Shown here in pieces: positions 34,122-44,515 of a DNA stretch of 64,000 nucleotides (position 1 is its first letter; the number at the start of each line of letters is the position of its first letter). Under the pieces are notes generated by a model. It saw only the letters and a program-made list of their open reading frames with translations. It had not been told where the DNA came from and ran no database searches. The DNA lies in assembly GCA_947652605.1 (NCBI GenBank), contig OX393579.1, positions 20,977,674 through 21,041,673 of the forward strand. Direction: 5' to 3'. The position numbers and the translations under genes were made by a program. The stretch comes from Elmis aenea. Taxonomy: Eukaryota > Arthropoda > Insecta > Coleoptera > Elmidae.

Positions 34122-34139
34122 ATTAAAGAATATGTGCAT
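32439..34139 (-). CDS. Partial LINE ORF2: reverse transcriptase C-half, RNase H, zinc knuckle
   Basis: The frame is open for 566 codons. The first six or so codons, including the ATG, lie in flanking DNA; LINE coding starts at about WCLVADELL. The catalytic YADD is in FAVGYADDIAIL (residues 26-37). The thumb region follows: EVKYLGVILDSKL, WTCRRMLG, TYASLIWW and KLQRLACLSITGAM. An RNase H domain spans about residues 290-420 and keeps four acidic residues: YTDVSK, FQAEVYAM, VSDSQAAL and NEKADRLA. A C..C....H....C knuckle (CRGCGEEEETPLHVICQC) lies near residues 508-525. The arrangement fits RNase H-bearing I/LOA-like LINEs; the exact clade is uncertain. Fingers, palm start, endonuclease and ORF1 are missing, so it cannot move by itself. 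Confidence 0.85.
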   Translation of the reverse strand: MHIFFNLWCLVADELLWRLEKAGHFAVGYADDIAILTTGMFGGVVSDMMQGALRIVERWCTGEGLTVNPFKTSLVHFTRKTKPCGTKTVYLFEEPLTTVGEVKYLGVILDSKLNFKLHVKKTTKKATVALWTCRRMLGKNWGLTPSMMYWIYTKMVIPIVTYASLIWWTRTQIKDCRNKLDKLQRLACLSITGAMTTTPTAAMEVLLNLPPLYLVVKSQALRGGYRLKIISKEGRRREEHLAILNEIDTHPTLNMISDRINRTLAIEKTFGITIPTRDQWERQEIELNGLVWYTDVSKTQNGTGCGIWGAAQLRQGTSVSLGQCATIFQAEVYAMHLCAETLLERGFNNKRIFIVSDSQAALKALGSSEVNSGLVLHCIRALNVLGSRNKFKLVWCPGHTNIPGNEKADRLAKTGSEIPFFGPEPAVGISYGTVKRCLNDILTQGHNAHWKKVAGQAHSKAILSMVSKEKTEEMLRMSRADIRATTGLVTGHCGLNKHFYIIGLSETDICRGCGEEEETPLHVICQCEGFTHNRRRLLGMEKANQEELRKTPLKKILEFFKNTGLL

Positions 34140-35319
34140 GGTTTAAAAAAATTAAAAATATGGACACTTTTACAAAAACTCCATGGTCATAGTAAGCTAT
34201 GGAGTCAAAATAACCGATTAAAATTGACAAAGAATTATAATATGTCTCAATTTTTAATATTTTCGAGTAAATAAATACCAAATTTACAAAAACAATTTAA
34301 ATGGTTAATCTTTGTCGGAACATTTTTGACATTTTTTCACAAAACCTGATTTTGCTTTTATTAAATACCTTAGTAATACATTTCGATGCCAAGATTAAAT
34401 TAAATGTTCTCATAAAAGGGTAAAAAATAAATCAGAGTTGTTTTTTTCACTTTCGATGCGACTTGAATTATGTCAAATGTATTAAATTACTCAAATTTAA
34501 TCAAATATAAATGATTTATTTTCAGTACAAAGTGAGTCAGCGCGAGATCGGACTACCCGCGGGACCGTGCACACCCTGCACTCCCCTTTCGTGGGCTCAG
34601 CTTAGAGATATAGGATTTTCGCTTTTGTAGTTACCTAAAAAGCTCACAAAAATTATGATCACTCTGTAAAAATAAACTTATTACTGAATATAGATATTAC
34701 ATTTCTTCAGGCTGATTCGTGAAATACTTGAAAGCATAGTTTACAAGTTATTATAAAGTTCATTATGTAGTAACCAAACCGTCTTTATTACCGATGTCAC
34801 TGTGATTTGCCACGTAATTATATTAAACAGAGAACGGTTCGAGTGTCGCCGTCGGTGTCATAATGAGAACCGTAATCGGGGTCGGTCTTGGTAAATGTGT
34901 ACCAAACATACAGCGAGTTAATTTTAATTTAAACTCAATAAATGGCAAATTCATGCTAACTGCAAACAAGGCGCACACCAATTTTAATTGAAATTAGGAA
35001 ATACTTGACGATAAGGATTTAGTCTCTCGAACTGTTCGTGCTCATTAAAATTGAGAAAGAAAACACTTGAGTAATAAATTATAATTAAAACGGTTCCAGT
35101 GTACATTTTAACGGTATTTTTTGTCGCAATAAGCTTTCGCAATTAATTAAATGATTTTCACTAGAAGTTACTATTTGAGACATAATTTTTTTAAGTATTT
35201 AATTACTCTGTTTATTATTGGCTGTTGCCATGGCAAAACAGTGGAGAGAGATTATTATTAATGTTTCAAATATGTATACTGAAGCGCTAAACAGCATTTT
35301 TCTCTACTTCCTTTCCTGT
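34140..35319. other. No recognised gene; possibly unique non-coding DNA
   Basis: No repeats or coding motifs noticed. The stretch near 34530-34610 is CG-rich for the region. The section 34780-35060 shows no kinship to repeats in the window and contains several TAATT-rich words, so it may be host regulatory DNA; this is only a possibility. Confidence 0.3.
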
Positions 35320-35515
35320 TAGCTATATATGAGATGTACCCCCAAGTACTTCAATGCTAGGGGTAGTTTCTTATCATTCAATTTGACTGGTTGGCAACTT
35401 GCTCTTGTATGAATGTAACTTTTAAAGACTTTTGTTCGTTTGGTTTAATTGGCCATCACTTGAACCATTGTTGAAACTTGTATAGGTGAAATACTTGGAG
35501 ATGCATCTCGACCGA
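35320..35515 (-). pseudogene. Jockey-like reverse-transcriptase fragment
   Basis: On the minus strand, with frame shifts, one reads FHLYKFQQWFK, IKPNEQKS, then SCQPVKLNDKKLPLALKYLG and VHL. In Jockey-type LINEs the same order occurs just after the YADD/FADD box: a W..W.IK.NE.KS helix, then C..V.LN...P....KYLGV.L. It lacks the catalytic box. Short and dead, ending at the hAT boundary at 35537. Confidence 0.6.
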
Positions 35516-35700
35516 CGTATGTCCTAGATCTAGAGTCAGGGCTTTTTAAATTGTGGGTCGCGACGTCGCGACCCCATTTGCGTAACTGAATGTGGGGGTT
35601 GCAAAAAATTTGGCAGCAGTAAAGTTTTTGATGAAGCTGTTTTGACTGGGCAGAAATGTTGGCAATTTCTTCACAATGACTTATGGCTAGTTATTAAAAA

Positions 35701-35901
35701 TATATTGTTATTTGTTTGTGGAATATTTTTTACAAATTCAATGATTTAAACATATCGCTTCAAGGAAATAATTGTAAAATATTTATGGCAAAAAAATTAA
35801 GTTTTAAAAAACAAATGAACAAATACAGTGGGAAATGGTTCTTTAGAAAAGTATACAGCTACAGATATTTTGAATTAAAAAAAACCTTTCCAAAGATTTA
35901 A
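35701..35901 (+). pseudogene. ZBED-type hAT transposase, middle fragment
   Basis: The frame reads VICLWNIFYKFNDLNISLQG, NNCKIFMAKKLSFKKQMNKY, SGKWFFRKVYSYRYF...FPKI. The L.DIF.K.N.LN.SLQG.N.......K...F..K...W signature is typical of the segment before the insertion domain in ZBED5-like hAT transposases. It is open to its stop only by chance loss of sequence; catalytic residues upstream are missing. Confidence 0.65.
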
Positions 35902-36019
35902 TTGTCAAAATTATTGCCTGGGGACACAATTTTAAAAATAATCTTTTCCTCAGGTTTTAATTAAAAAAAAAAACAAAGATGGGCTTTGATAAGCTCAATT
36001 GAAGTAAAATAAACATCAG

Positions 36020-36955
36020 TCATAGAAGAAGAAAAAATTTGTTCGGCAACATTCCTCGATGTTGCTAAAGCATTTGACAAAGTCTAGCATAAAGGAGTAC
36101 TAACGAAATTAAAGAAAATGTTTTCTGTTCAATATAGTCAGGAGTCAGTTCCTGGAGTCATATCTATCTCAGCGAACATAAAAGGTCAAAATGGAATACG
36201 AATACTGAGAACTTAAGTTTATAAAAGCAGGTGTACCTCAAGGAAGTGTCCTTGGACCGGTATTGTACCTGCTGTATACACATGACATTCCAGAAACACA
36301 AAACGTAAACTCGCCACATTTGCTGACGACACCGCAGTTCTAACTACAGGAGCAACCATAGAAGAAACAACAGATAATCTCCAAAGCGCAATCAATCAAA
36401 TATATGCATGGAAAAAACAGTGGCATCTAAAAATCAACGAAGAAAAATCTGTTTACGTTAATTTCACCAACAAAATAATAAACTACCTACCAGTGTATCT
36501 AAATAATAATATAATTCCTTGCAAAAAGACTGCTAGATATCTTGGCCTAAACTTAGACGTCAAGTTAAAATAAAAAAAACACGTCAAAAAGAAAACGGAA
36601 CAGCTGAAGATAAAGTATAGAGATATGTATTGGCTTATAGGAAGAAATTCCCAGCTCTCTATCCAAAACAAACTGCTCCTATACAAACAGGTGCTCAACC
36701 CTGTTTAGACATGTGGCCTACAATTATGGGGCTGTAACAAAAAAAGCAACTACAGCTGTCTTCAAACATTCCAAAACCGTGTATTAAGGAGCAAAGTAAA
36801 TGCTCCTTGGTATGTTCGGAAAGAAATTAAAAAAGCTGCCAAAAGCCACGAGGAGAGGCTCCACAGATATTCCAACACTGAAGTGCTCCAATTTCTCGAT
36901 AATCGAAAACTAGTGCGTAGGCTCAACGGGATTAAACCCTTTGAACTTGTGTAGA
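36020..36955 (+). pseudogene. Jockey-like LINE reverse transcriptase, decayed
   Basis: Across several frames and stops the plus strand gives FLDVAKAFDKV (RT motif A), [18 protein letters not shown] (motif B), [14 protein letters not shown] (catalytic FADD), then WHLKINEEKSVYVNFTN, ARYLGLNLDVKL, MYWLIGRNSQLSIQNKLLLY, then CGLQLWG, FQNRVLR and APWYVRKE. This motif order, FADD rather than YADD, and the APWYV ending are those of Jockey-type LINEs without RNase H. Frame breaks are near 36130, 36215 and 36290. Fingers and endonuclease are absent. The element interrupts the hAT transposase. Confidence 0.8.
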
Positions 36956-36987
36956 CTGAAAGTGTACAAAAGCAGAGTACAGTGTAT

Positions 36988-37147
36988 ATAGCCACGGTAG
37001 TGTAGTGATTAGATTGTAATCGTGACTAGGATTGACCATTGGCGACATCCAGACTCAAACATAAACGTAGTAAATTAGGTTAAAGTTAAAACGTTTATTA
37101 ATCTATAGGATTAGGTGCATTGCAAATTTTAAATCATAAAAAAAAAC
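36988..37147 (+). mobile_element. tRNA-like (SINE-type) 3' tail following the Jockey fragment
   Basis: CACGGTAGTGTAGTGATTAG resembles the A-box part of a tRNA (TRGY..AGTGG pattern), and ACATCCAGACTCAAAC, about 45 bp further, is a weak B-box candidate. The segment ends in a short A-tract at 37138-37146. It may be an independent SINE or the 3' untranslated end of the LINE. Confidence 0.35.
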
Positions 37148-37159
37148 CATTTAAACCTC

Positions 37160-37396
37160 AAGAAAAATTTGCCTAGTTATCTAGCGACACAGGTTTAAAA
37201 CTTGAGTTTCCCAAAAATTTGGCTTAAGAATACGACAGACTTTTCAAGACTTTCTGAAATGGCCTTAAACATACTTTTACCATTTTGTACTGCGTACTGC
37301 GAAGCGGCGTTTTCAAAATGTCGCTTAACTCTGCAAAACGCTAAAGATGCCTTGCGTCCTGCATTCAACCAAGATTTAATTCTAACGTTAAAATAA
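37160..37396 (+). pseudogene. ZBED-type hAT transposase C-terminal block
   Basis: The readable frame includes LEFPKIWLKNTTDFSRLSEM, ALNILLPFCTAYCEAAFSKC, RLTLQNAKDALRPAFNQDLI, LTLK and a stop. The W.......P.L...AL..LLPF.T.Y.CE..FS.......K.R..L....DL...L pattern is the C-terminal dimerisation region of ZBED5-like hAT transposases. A stop lies a little upstream of LSSDTGLK. The other half of the gene lies before the LINE at 35701-35901. Confidence 0.75.
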
Positions 37397-37605
37397 ACAA
37401 GCGAAAGCATTTCATTAGTATGCAAATTTGTTTTTATGTTTAATAAATGGTGAAATTATACTCGTAGTTACACCAAAAAATTGTTTTAAAATAATGTTTT
37501 CATGGTTTATTTCACAGTATATTTTATATAGCTATGTGCCTGGGGTCCCGTAAAAAGTTTCTTGGCTTCATGGGGTTGCGAGTGAAATTTTTCCAAGACA
37601 ATCTG

Positions 37606-40239
37606 AACTACAGGACACATATTGAAGCAGCTTTTTCTAACATAATGTGATACAAATTAATTAAATCTGTACTACTACCTTTTTATGCAAAAAGTAAATA
37701 TGACGCCAGTAAGAAATGTAATTTATGATGGACCAAAACAGTCGAAACGTCTGATACATCATGTAATTGTTTCAGAGTTTTGAAAATAAAAAACTATGTT
37801 TTAGACATCTAAAGATGTAGGAAATATAAATAAAATCAATTTTTTAAATGTTTTTTAAACTTCTGACCTAACTAACAAGACTATGAAAAGTTCAATTTCA
37901 GATTTGAAATAAGCATCAAATTACGCAACGTTGCCCATTTTTACCAAATTCGTAGCTTTTAAGGTACATCTTATGTTAAACGCCCTGTATAATTTGAAAA
38001 TTAAGTTTTCCTTACATCCTGCTGTTGAACAAAAAATCAAAATCCTCTTTTGTACGACGCCTGTCTACAAGTCATCGTAATTTATTACAGACACTATAGA
38101 AAAAGTAATCCGGTATAAAACCGATAACAGAATTATTTATCATCTTGATATATCCGAACCGTCAGATTATTTCACATATTGTTTTTCTTGTTTCTGGTAG
38201 AACGAATATCGTAATTGCTTTTTAGTGTATACAGTCGATTTTGTTCCCTATAAAGCTGCCATCAGAACGTAATATTCTGTAACATCAAATAATTGACGAG
38301 GGCTAAGAGTGCTTATAACATTCATTTATAATTATAGTTTTTTACTTTATGGTTTAATAATTTATTATTACAATAATCTTTTAAAATTATTTATTTCACG
38401 GCATAGTTGTGTATGTTTCATAACTAGTTACTCAATATATCTTCTATAGCTTCACATATAAAAGATCAGTACTGAGATGGTCGCATATAGAATAATATTT
38501 AATAATTTAAAAACTTTAGTTCATTCATTTAAAATACTAGAGATATTGTATTTTCTGGAAAGTGATTTCTTAAGGGTGAGGTCATGTCACTTGTGGGATC
38601 CGGGGCCATAAATAAAGAATTAGGTGTTGTAAAACACTTGAAATTGTCCACTAATAACCAAAGCATTACATTTACAAAAGAAGTGCTTTACTTTTAAGTG
38701 TAAAAGTAAGAAATTGATCCTTTTTAAGTGAGTTATTATTAACAGCTAAGCGCCACCCAGGCGAGTAGTTTATGTAATATTATATTTCGCTTCTGTTGAA
38801 TTTGTCAAAATAGGAATATACAAGTTAAAAGTGTTGACCGTACACATCTTGTAGCAATGAAGGCAGGTCAAGATTTCCCGTCCTTAGTTTGTGGTTTGGT
38901 TCTTATTATAATATGTTATACTATTTTATGAAGTTTGTAAACTTATTATTTGTAGTAAATAATGCAGATTTTATGACAAAAGAATGTGTTACAATTTATT
39001 AGACGATTATGAATAATTAATTTGTGATTAAATAAGTTTGATAGATAATATTATGAAAAACATGTGTTATGTTTTGAGTTTAGCAATGTTTGATTTTTAC
39101 AGAAATGATGGTGGGGAGAACCCAACTTCAATTTGTTTAAAGTTGTGTATTTGGAGGGGTTTTCAATAAGCGAATGAGCAACAAAGTAACTTCTTAAGAT
39201 GTCACCCCACCCAGTACACAAATGTTGATAACCAATTATCAAACGAATATTTTGTGATTTTTATCCTCATTAGCATATAATAACATATATTCCATACCAA
39301 AAAATAGGTGGATTTTATCCTCCAGGTATCCAAAAAAGCGTATAAAAAACGACGCTCGATACGAATCGAGGTTCACTTTTGGCGAACCACTTGCGAATAT
39401 TTTGAAACTCTCTACGTGAGCTCCTTGGTGGCTTCACTGCCTTAAGAGGAATCTGTATTAACCCTCCGCCACCTTTCTTAACGTCTTCGCCATGGTCTCT
39501 GATCGTCTTAGCAGGAGACTCCTCTGGTAGACTTCTAAATTTCAATCACCCTGATTTAAGTGGGATCCTTAGCGGTTTTTATTGCTTCAAGGGAAATCCG
39601 TAAAGTCCGCGACTTTGGTCGGAGTCTTCTTCACGAGTTTCGGCTAGTCTGGCAAGGGACCACTTAGTCGTGCTATTTGGTTATATTTAGAAATTTTGTC
39701 AAAGAATACGCGTTAATTTTGGTGTCCTGTAAAGTCAATACAATTCGCAACTGGCTTATCTCTAATCAATAATATTTCATTACCTATAACTGCACTTCAT
39801 TCAGATTAACGATCTCCAAACAACGGTATATAAAAACTACCCATTGCACCTCCCATAATAATTCCCTATTACATAAATAATTCTGCTTACAATTCTTCAT
39901 AACATCTCCATTACGAAATACCAAAAATTACCCACTACAAACCCAATAATAATTTCTTATATAAACGAAATCTACAACATCTTGTTTGTTTTATTTACTG
40001 TCTAATAAACCGATAGCTGTTCTAAATACGGAGTTCTATGAAAACTCAACGTAGCAGTGTCCTACACTAAAATTCGACAACCACAAGCCATAACATCGTT
40101 TAAGCATCTTTGCTAATTTATAAGAACTACTGTATTCAGTATAAAAGAAAATAAGTAAGAAAGCATAAGGACTCATAATACTGAGCCAGTGCGGTACGTC
40201 ACAGTACTTAAAGCACAATGGTTTAAATATTGTCGTCAA
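37606..40239. other. No recognised gene; scattered hints of old elements
   Basis: Around 37715-37765, CAGTCGAAACGTCTGAT resembles the tail words of some insect retroelements. At 37978-37990, AACGCCCTGTATAA may be an old TACAGGGCG element end. From 39300 to 39660 the sequence is more GC-balanced; a 76-codon minus frame (39315-39545) encodes a Lys/Arg/Pro-rich peptide without a recognised domain. The rest is AT-rich. Confidence 0.3.
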
Positions 40240-40619
40240 AACTACACATATCTGTACATGTATATATATTTTTTTAATTCCAGCTTATTACTGTAATCTG
40301 TTCTCAGGACATTCAATACTATTTTTGACAAGAATGACATGTATGAGACTGTCCAACGACAAACTTCTTTCTCTCTAAGGTTTAATTTTGTGTTTTGTTT
40401 TAACTTACTTGAAATCTGGTGGACTATGCCATTTAAGTCTACGTGTTTCATTTGTTCTTGTCAAGCCTGTTATTAGGTGATTGGGGTGAACAATTAACCT
40501 TTTACGATAATTAACACAATTTATTTTTAAACTCCTATTTAACAGTTACTACTTAAAGGTCGCGGCAGATAACTTCGTTTGGCACGAACCATTGGGCGTT
40601 GACGGTCATTCGGAGAAGT

Positions 40620-41378
40620 TTCCATTGAAATCTTTCAAGAATGTATATTTAAGTTAAATGCTGAGCTCCACAGCTGAATTCCAAACCGCTTTCAGGATGG
40701 ATTTGTTTACTGTGATAGATTTTAAGTTTAAAATTCGAATTTGGTGCTCCAGGATGTACATGGAGTTAGTGTACAGCGTATGTTAGGTTACCGTTAGCGA
40801 AAATGTATTATATATGTATGAATTTGAGTGCGAATAAATGTTACTGTTACCGCTCGTTTTATGTTTGCCCTCTTAGAAAGTTTGGAATAATTTATTATGT
40901 GTGCCATCACCATCTTACTAACAGTTTATTCTCAATTGAGAGGGGCAATTGTCTGCCGATGATCCAATATAGTTTGCTCAGTTTGAGCCCGCGTTGTTTT
41001 CTTTTCATAAAAGTGTGCTTACGCCAAGTTAAACGTCCAGGTATTTTATTTCTCCTGATTGTGGCAACTGTTGATTGGTCTGAAGAACAGGTGAACAGTT
41101 CTCTATCCTCATTGTAAAGGTTATCTTTACTGATTTAGTTTCGTTGCGCTTATATTCGTTATTTTTTTAAATCATTTTTGAATGTCGTTTAAGTTATTTT
41201 GAAAAATGCCTGTCTATCGTGGAGACTTTATGGGTGGTTAGAATTGCTGTATCATCGGCAAATTTGTCATGGAGTTTGTTTGAGTTGGTAGATCGGCTAT
41301 ATAAAAAAGGTACATAACTGACCCTACCTAATACGCTCCCTTGCGGAACTCCAGGCTTTATAGCAGGGGTGCCCAAAC
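40620..41378 (-). pseudogene. Jockey-like reverse transcriptase, decayed
   Basis: From the hAT boundary the minus frame reads [20 protein letters not shown] (motif B) and KFADDTAILTTHKVSTIDRH (catalytic FADD), then after shifts NETKSVKITFTMRIENCSPV, LPQSGEIKYL, RKHTFMKRKQRGLKLSKLYW, IIGRQLPLSIENKLL. The order matches the Jockey clade and the plus-strand copy at 36020-36955. Several stops prove it is inactive. Confidence 0.75.
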
Positions 41379-42229
41379 TTTTAGACGTCAGGGGCGACTT
41401 TTGAGAGAAAGTGTACCCGCGGGCGACTACATTTTTTGTAAGGTACCTACGAATTGGTGTTTTTTAAGACCTTTTTAAGTATTTGCAAATCGATGACTTT
41501 TTTAGAAGATACTTACGAACTGTGTCTTTTTTTTAAATGAAATTTTAGATACTTACGAAATGATGACGTTTTTTCTAAAAGACACAAACTGGTAAAGACA
41601 TTTTACTATGACTACTATAAAATTATCTATAAACTATTTTCTAGCACTGTTTCTGAATTTTAAAAAGTTCAAAAAATACAGGAAAAAAAGAAAATTATTG
41701 TTTTACAATTGTATTAAAATAAATTAAAAGCAAATTTTACAAAAACAAAACAAAAACAATAGAATTGTTTTATTTTGATGTCACTTGGCAATGCATACAT
41801 AGTTTTGACCAGTTTGTCAAAATTTGGCTCGTATGAACTTAAACTAATTCTTAAACACAATTCCAAATGTAGATCAGATAATTGTGACCTATGTTTAGTT
41901 TTTATCCCATTTATGCAGGAAAATGCTAATCTTACAAATGTGTCGTACCAAAAAAGGCACTGAAATATGCAACAACTCTCCAAATATTTGGATATTTATC
42001 CCTGCTTATTAATTTCCAGAAGCTTTCATTTGAAGCCATTGATTTTAAATGTGAATATTTTGTGTATCTATTATTTGCAGAAAATAATTTTCAATTATTT
42101 TTTAAATTCAAATACGCTCTGAGTTTATCACTATAATTTGTCAATTTTTAAGTCAGCTAGCTTCACGGGCGACTTCTAGAGGCATTGCGGTCGACCAGTA
42201 GACCGCGGTCGACGTCTTGGCCACCCCTG
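41364..42229 (-). mobile_element. hAT element, CAGGGGTGCCC ends, perfect target duplication
   Basis: The left end CAGGGGTGCCCAAACTTTTA and the right end GTCTTGGCCACCCCTG are mirrored at the tips. The 8-bp duplication ctttatag is perfect (41356-41363 and 42230-42237). Subterminal CGGGCGAC and GGTCGACC words occur. The 866-bp element keeps only the C-terminal part of a transposase. It is inserted in the Jockey-like reverse transcriptase. Confidence 0.9.
41766..41983 (-). pseudogene. hAT transposase C-terminal remnant
   Basis: The minus frame gives FVRLAFSCINGIKTKHRSQL, SDLHLELCLRISLSSYEPNF and DKLVKTMYALPSD. The FS.(M/I)...K.K.RS.L.D.HL..CLR..L..YEP.FDKLV signature is the C-terminal end of hAT transposases of the ZBED/GTF2IRD2-like type. 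In this frame it runs on to a stop at about 41714, though the last residues are not conserved in type. DDE residues and BED finger are absent. Confidence 0.75.
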
Positions 42230-42390
42230 CTTTATAGCGTGCAGAATGATATATTCTTCTATAATTTACAACAAACTGAAGATGTTGTCTGCAATCGTTA
42301 AAATTTTGTATAGCAATACTTTGTGCGAAACCTTGTGTCAAATACATGTAATTAAAAAAATTCATGCAGCAACAACCACATAACACAAAG

Positions 42391-43420
42391 TTTCGTTTAG
42401 TTTTTTGTTATTGATCGCATTCTTAACTTCTAAAGAAAAAGAAAATTAAACTGCCAATGATCTCTGTAACACCCTTTACATTACTTTAAAAAAATGCTGA
42501 CTGGCTTCTTGGGCATATTTAAAATTGTTCATTTTAATATTGCGCTTCAATATTTTGTAAATTGGTTTCTAAAAGCAATTGTACAAAAACGCTTCAGGAC
42601 CCTTAATAAAATATAAAGCGACAAATATTGCTTTCCGAAACAAATAAAATATTTACAACAAAGAATCAACTTTCCACTCAATGATATAAAGGTATTCGAG
42701 CTGTTTATAAAGGAATTTCTTTTTATGACGTCGGTGATATTTTATTTTTGTGCTGAAAACGTCCTAACACGAGTTTGCTTCAGTGCATTAAATAAATTTA
42801 GAACCGGTGAATCGAGATGACACCCGATGAGTTAAGATAATAGCAAATCAAATAAAATAAACTTAAACTTGGAATTAAAAATAGAATTTATGAGTGTCTG
42901 TAGGATTTCACTTTTTGTTTTTAAGTATACAGAAGATTCACAATTCGATTATTTATATGGGAATTTCACTAAACTTGAGAGTGAAAAAGACGGGAATGTG
43001 AAGAGAAATTAGGAAATTGTAATAATTAAATTCAGAACTTGCCTTTTTAGTTCTATTTGGAACCATTTTAACAATCGTTTAGCAATTTTAAGTTTGCTAC
43101 AAGTTCTTACTGGTACGTGATGAAGTCAAGGTGGCGTACTATTTAGGTAATCATAAAATTTGTTAGTTTTGATATAGGCGTTATCTTCGATTCTTGCCCT
43201 GGAAATATTTTGTAAGTTGTAAAACAAACAAAAAGCTTCAAAAACAAGCACGAAATCTATTTGTTTACTATATCTCAGAAGATCAAAAGTTTTACAGTAT
43301 TTACAACTATTAATCTGTATTTTCAGTTTTATTACAATATAATTGAAAAATGTGATTTTGGAAAGAAATATTATCTTCTGTACCATTGACGCGTTTTTAA
43401 ACAAAGTTGGTAACTTTATG
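42391..43420. other. No gene or repeat recognised
   Basis: AT-rich; the longest frame (43126-43404, minus, 92 codons) has no recognised motif. Confidence 0.45.
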
Positions 43421-43957
43421 TTTTTGACGATTCTGGGTTGAATGACGTGAACATAAATTTTCTAGGCTTTCAAGCTGCAATAGTCAACTTTTTATATCTT
43501 ATTGCCGCCATATTTGGGTTTTACACCATTAGGCAGGCAAAAGATAGCTTTTTAGATTGATAAGAAACATAATTTTTTTTTAAAACAATTTTTTGAAATT
43601 TGAAAATTTGTGTTTATTTTAGTAAAATATTCAAAAGGGACGAACTTTTTTTTCGATATAACTTCGATAGGTATAGCCCACTCCTATTAGCAATACAATG
43701 TATGACTTTTTGTTATTTCAATTGTTATTCAGAGCGTTCATGATTTTATAAATTCATAACAATAATTTTCAACTTTTAACAATTAAAATAAAAGTTATGT
43801 TGTTTATCAACTTGAAAAGCTAATTGTTTTGTTTGTCCAATGGTGTAGAAATCCAATATGGCGGCCATAAGAAATAAATAAGTTGACTATCGCAACTTGA
43901 AATCTAGAAGACCTAGAAAATTTCTGTGCACGTTATTCAACCCAGAATGGTCAAAAA
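43421..43957. mobile_element. Foldback element, ATTCTGGGTTGAAT ends
   Basis: TTTTTGACGATTCTGGGTTG at the left is mirrored by CAACCCAGAATGGTCAAAAA at the right. The arms continue for over 120 bp: TTTCTAGG.., AGTCAACTT, GCCGCCATAT, TACACCAT. Total about 537 bp, no coding. The superfamily and target duplication are not evident. Confidence 0.7.
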
Positions 43958-44084
43958 CAACATCTGCACCTGGGAGATGAGTGTATCTTGGTTTGTGACC
44001 GTACCAAACATATTATGACGGACTGTACACTGTGCAATATTGGAAAGAGTACCTACTTATTACTCTTATATTTATTATTTTTAA

Positions 44085-44515
44085 TTATGGCTTGCGATAA
44101 TTTTTACAAGGTGGTTGGACCGGGCCCTCAAACGTTGTTTTACGAAGTGCACAGGTCTAGAGCAACTATTACACGGTAAGACAAAGAAAAAAACATAAAA
44201 ACTCTTTAATTTTTCAACTGGTTGTACATTTCCCGAAGGTCGGTTTTTAACTACTTAAGCCCGACTGTCCCAAGTATTTGGGTCCATCTGGTTCTCCCAC
44301 TTATAATGTAGGTACACTTTTATCAATAAATCGTTTGTTGATCGACAAAATCCAAACACTGACAGTGTGTACACCAAGTTATGACCGTACTCGTATTTGA
44401 ACGTTAACAAAATATTACACCTATTAGTAAATGATGCGTCAGTGTTTGTTCCATGTTATTCATTAAAAAAGGAAATGGAATAACTCTAAGGTGTAATAAA
44501 ATAATTGATACACAA
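44085..44515 (+). repeat. Unclassified dispersed repeat, copy 1
   Basis: Shares many blocks in the same order with 51165-51690: TTATGGCT...GGTTGG, AGCAA(C/T)TATTACAC, CTACNTAAGC, TTGTTGATCGACAAAATCCA, AAGTTATGACCGTA, GCGTCAGTG. No coding or terminal repeats recognised. Confidence 0.6.

Larger units (their letters stand above)
35537..37605 (+). mobile_element. ZBED-type hAT element split by a LINE
   Basis: The left end CAGGGCTTTTTAAATTGTGG, followed by GTCGCGACGTCGCGACC, is of the kind seen in ZBED-like hAT elements. The right end, around GGGGTTGCGAGTG (37574-37586), is decayed. Two transposase blocks remain (35701-35901 and 37160-37396), separated by a Jockey-like LINE plus an A-rich tail (about 36020-37147). 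Target duplication not identified. Confidence 0.6.
40395..42390 (-). mobile_element. Jockey-like LINE, decayed, interrupted by a hAT element
   Basis: The minus strand holds reverse-transcriptase motifs on both sides of the hAT at 41364-42229, whose removal joins the two parts at CTTTATAG. Towards the 3' end come KYL, LPLSIENKLL, KAVWNSAVEL and finally RKRLIVHPNHLITGL and TRRLKWHSPP, the usual C-terminal end of Jockey-type ORF2 proteins. Stops and shifts are frequent. The 3' limit is unclear; an ATATATTTTTTTAA run lies near 40260. Confidence 0.7.

Noticed and set aside
36483..36995. Two minus-strand frames over the Jockey-like fragment
   Set aside because: The plus strand carries the RT motifs; the minus frames are shadows.
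36988..37050. A functional tRNA gene
   Set aside because: A-box-like words are present, but no acceptor stem or proper T-loop could be formed by eye.
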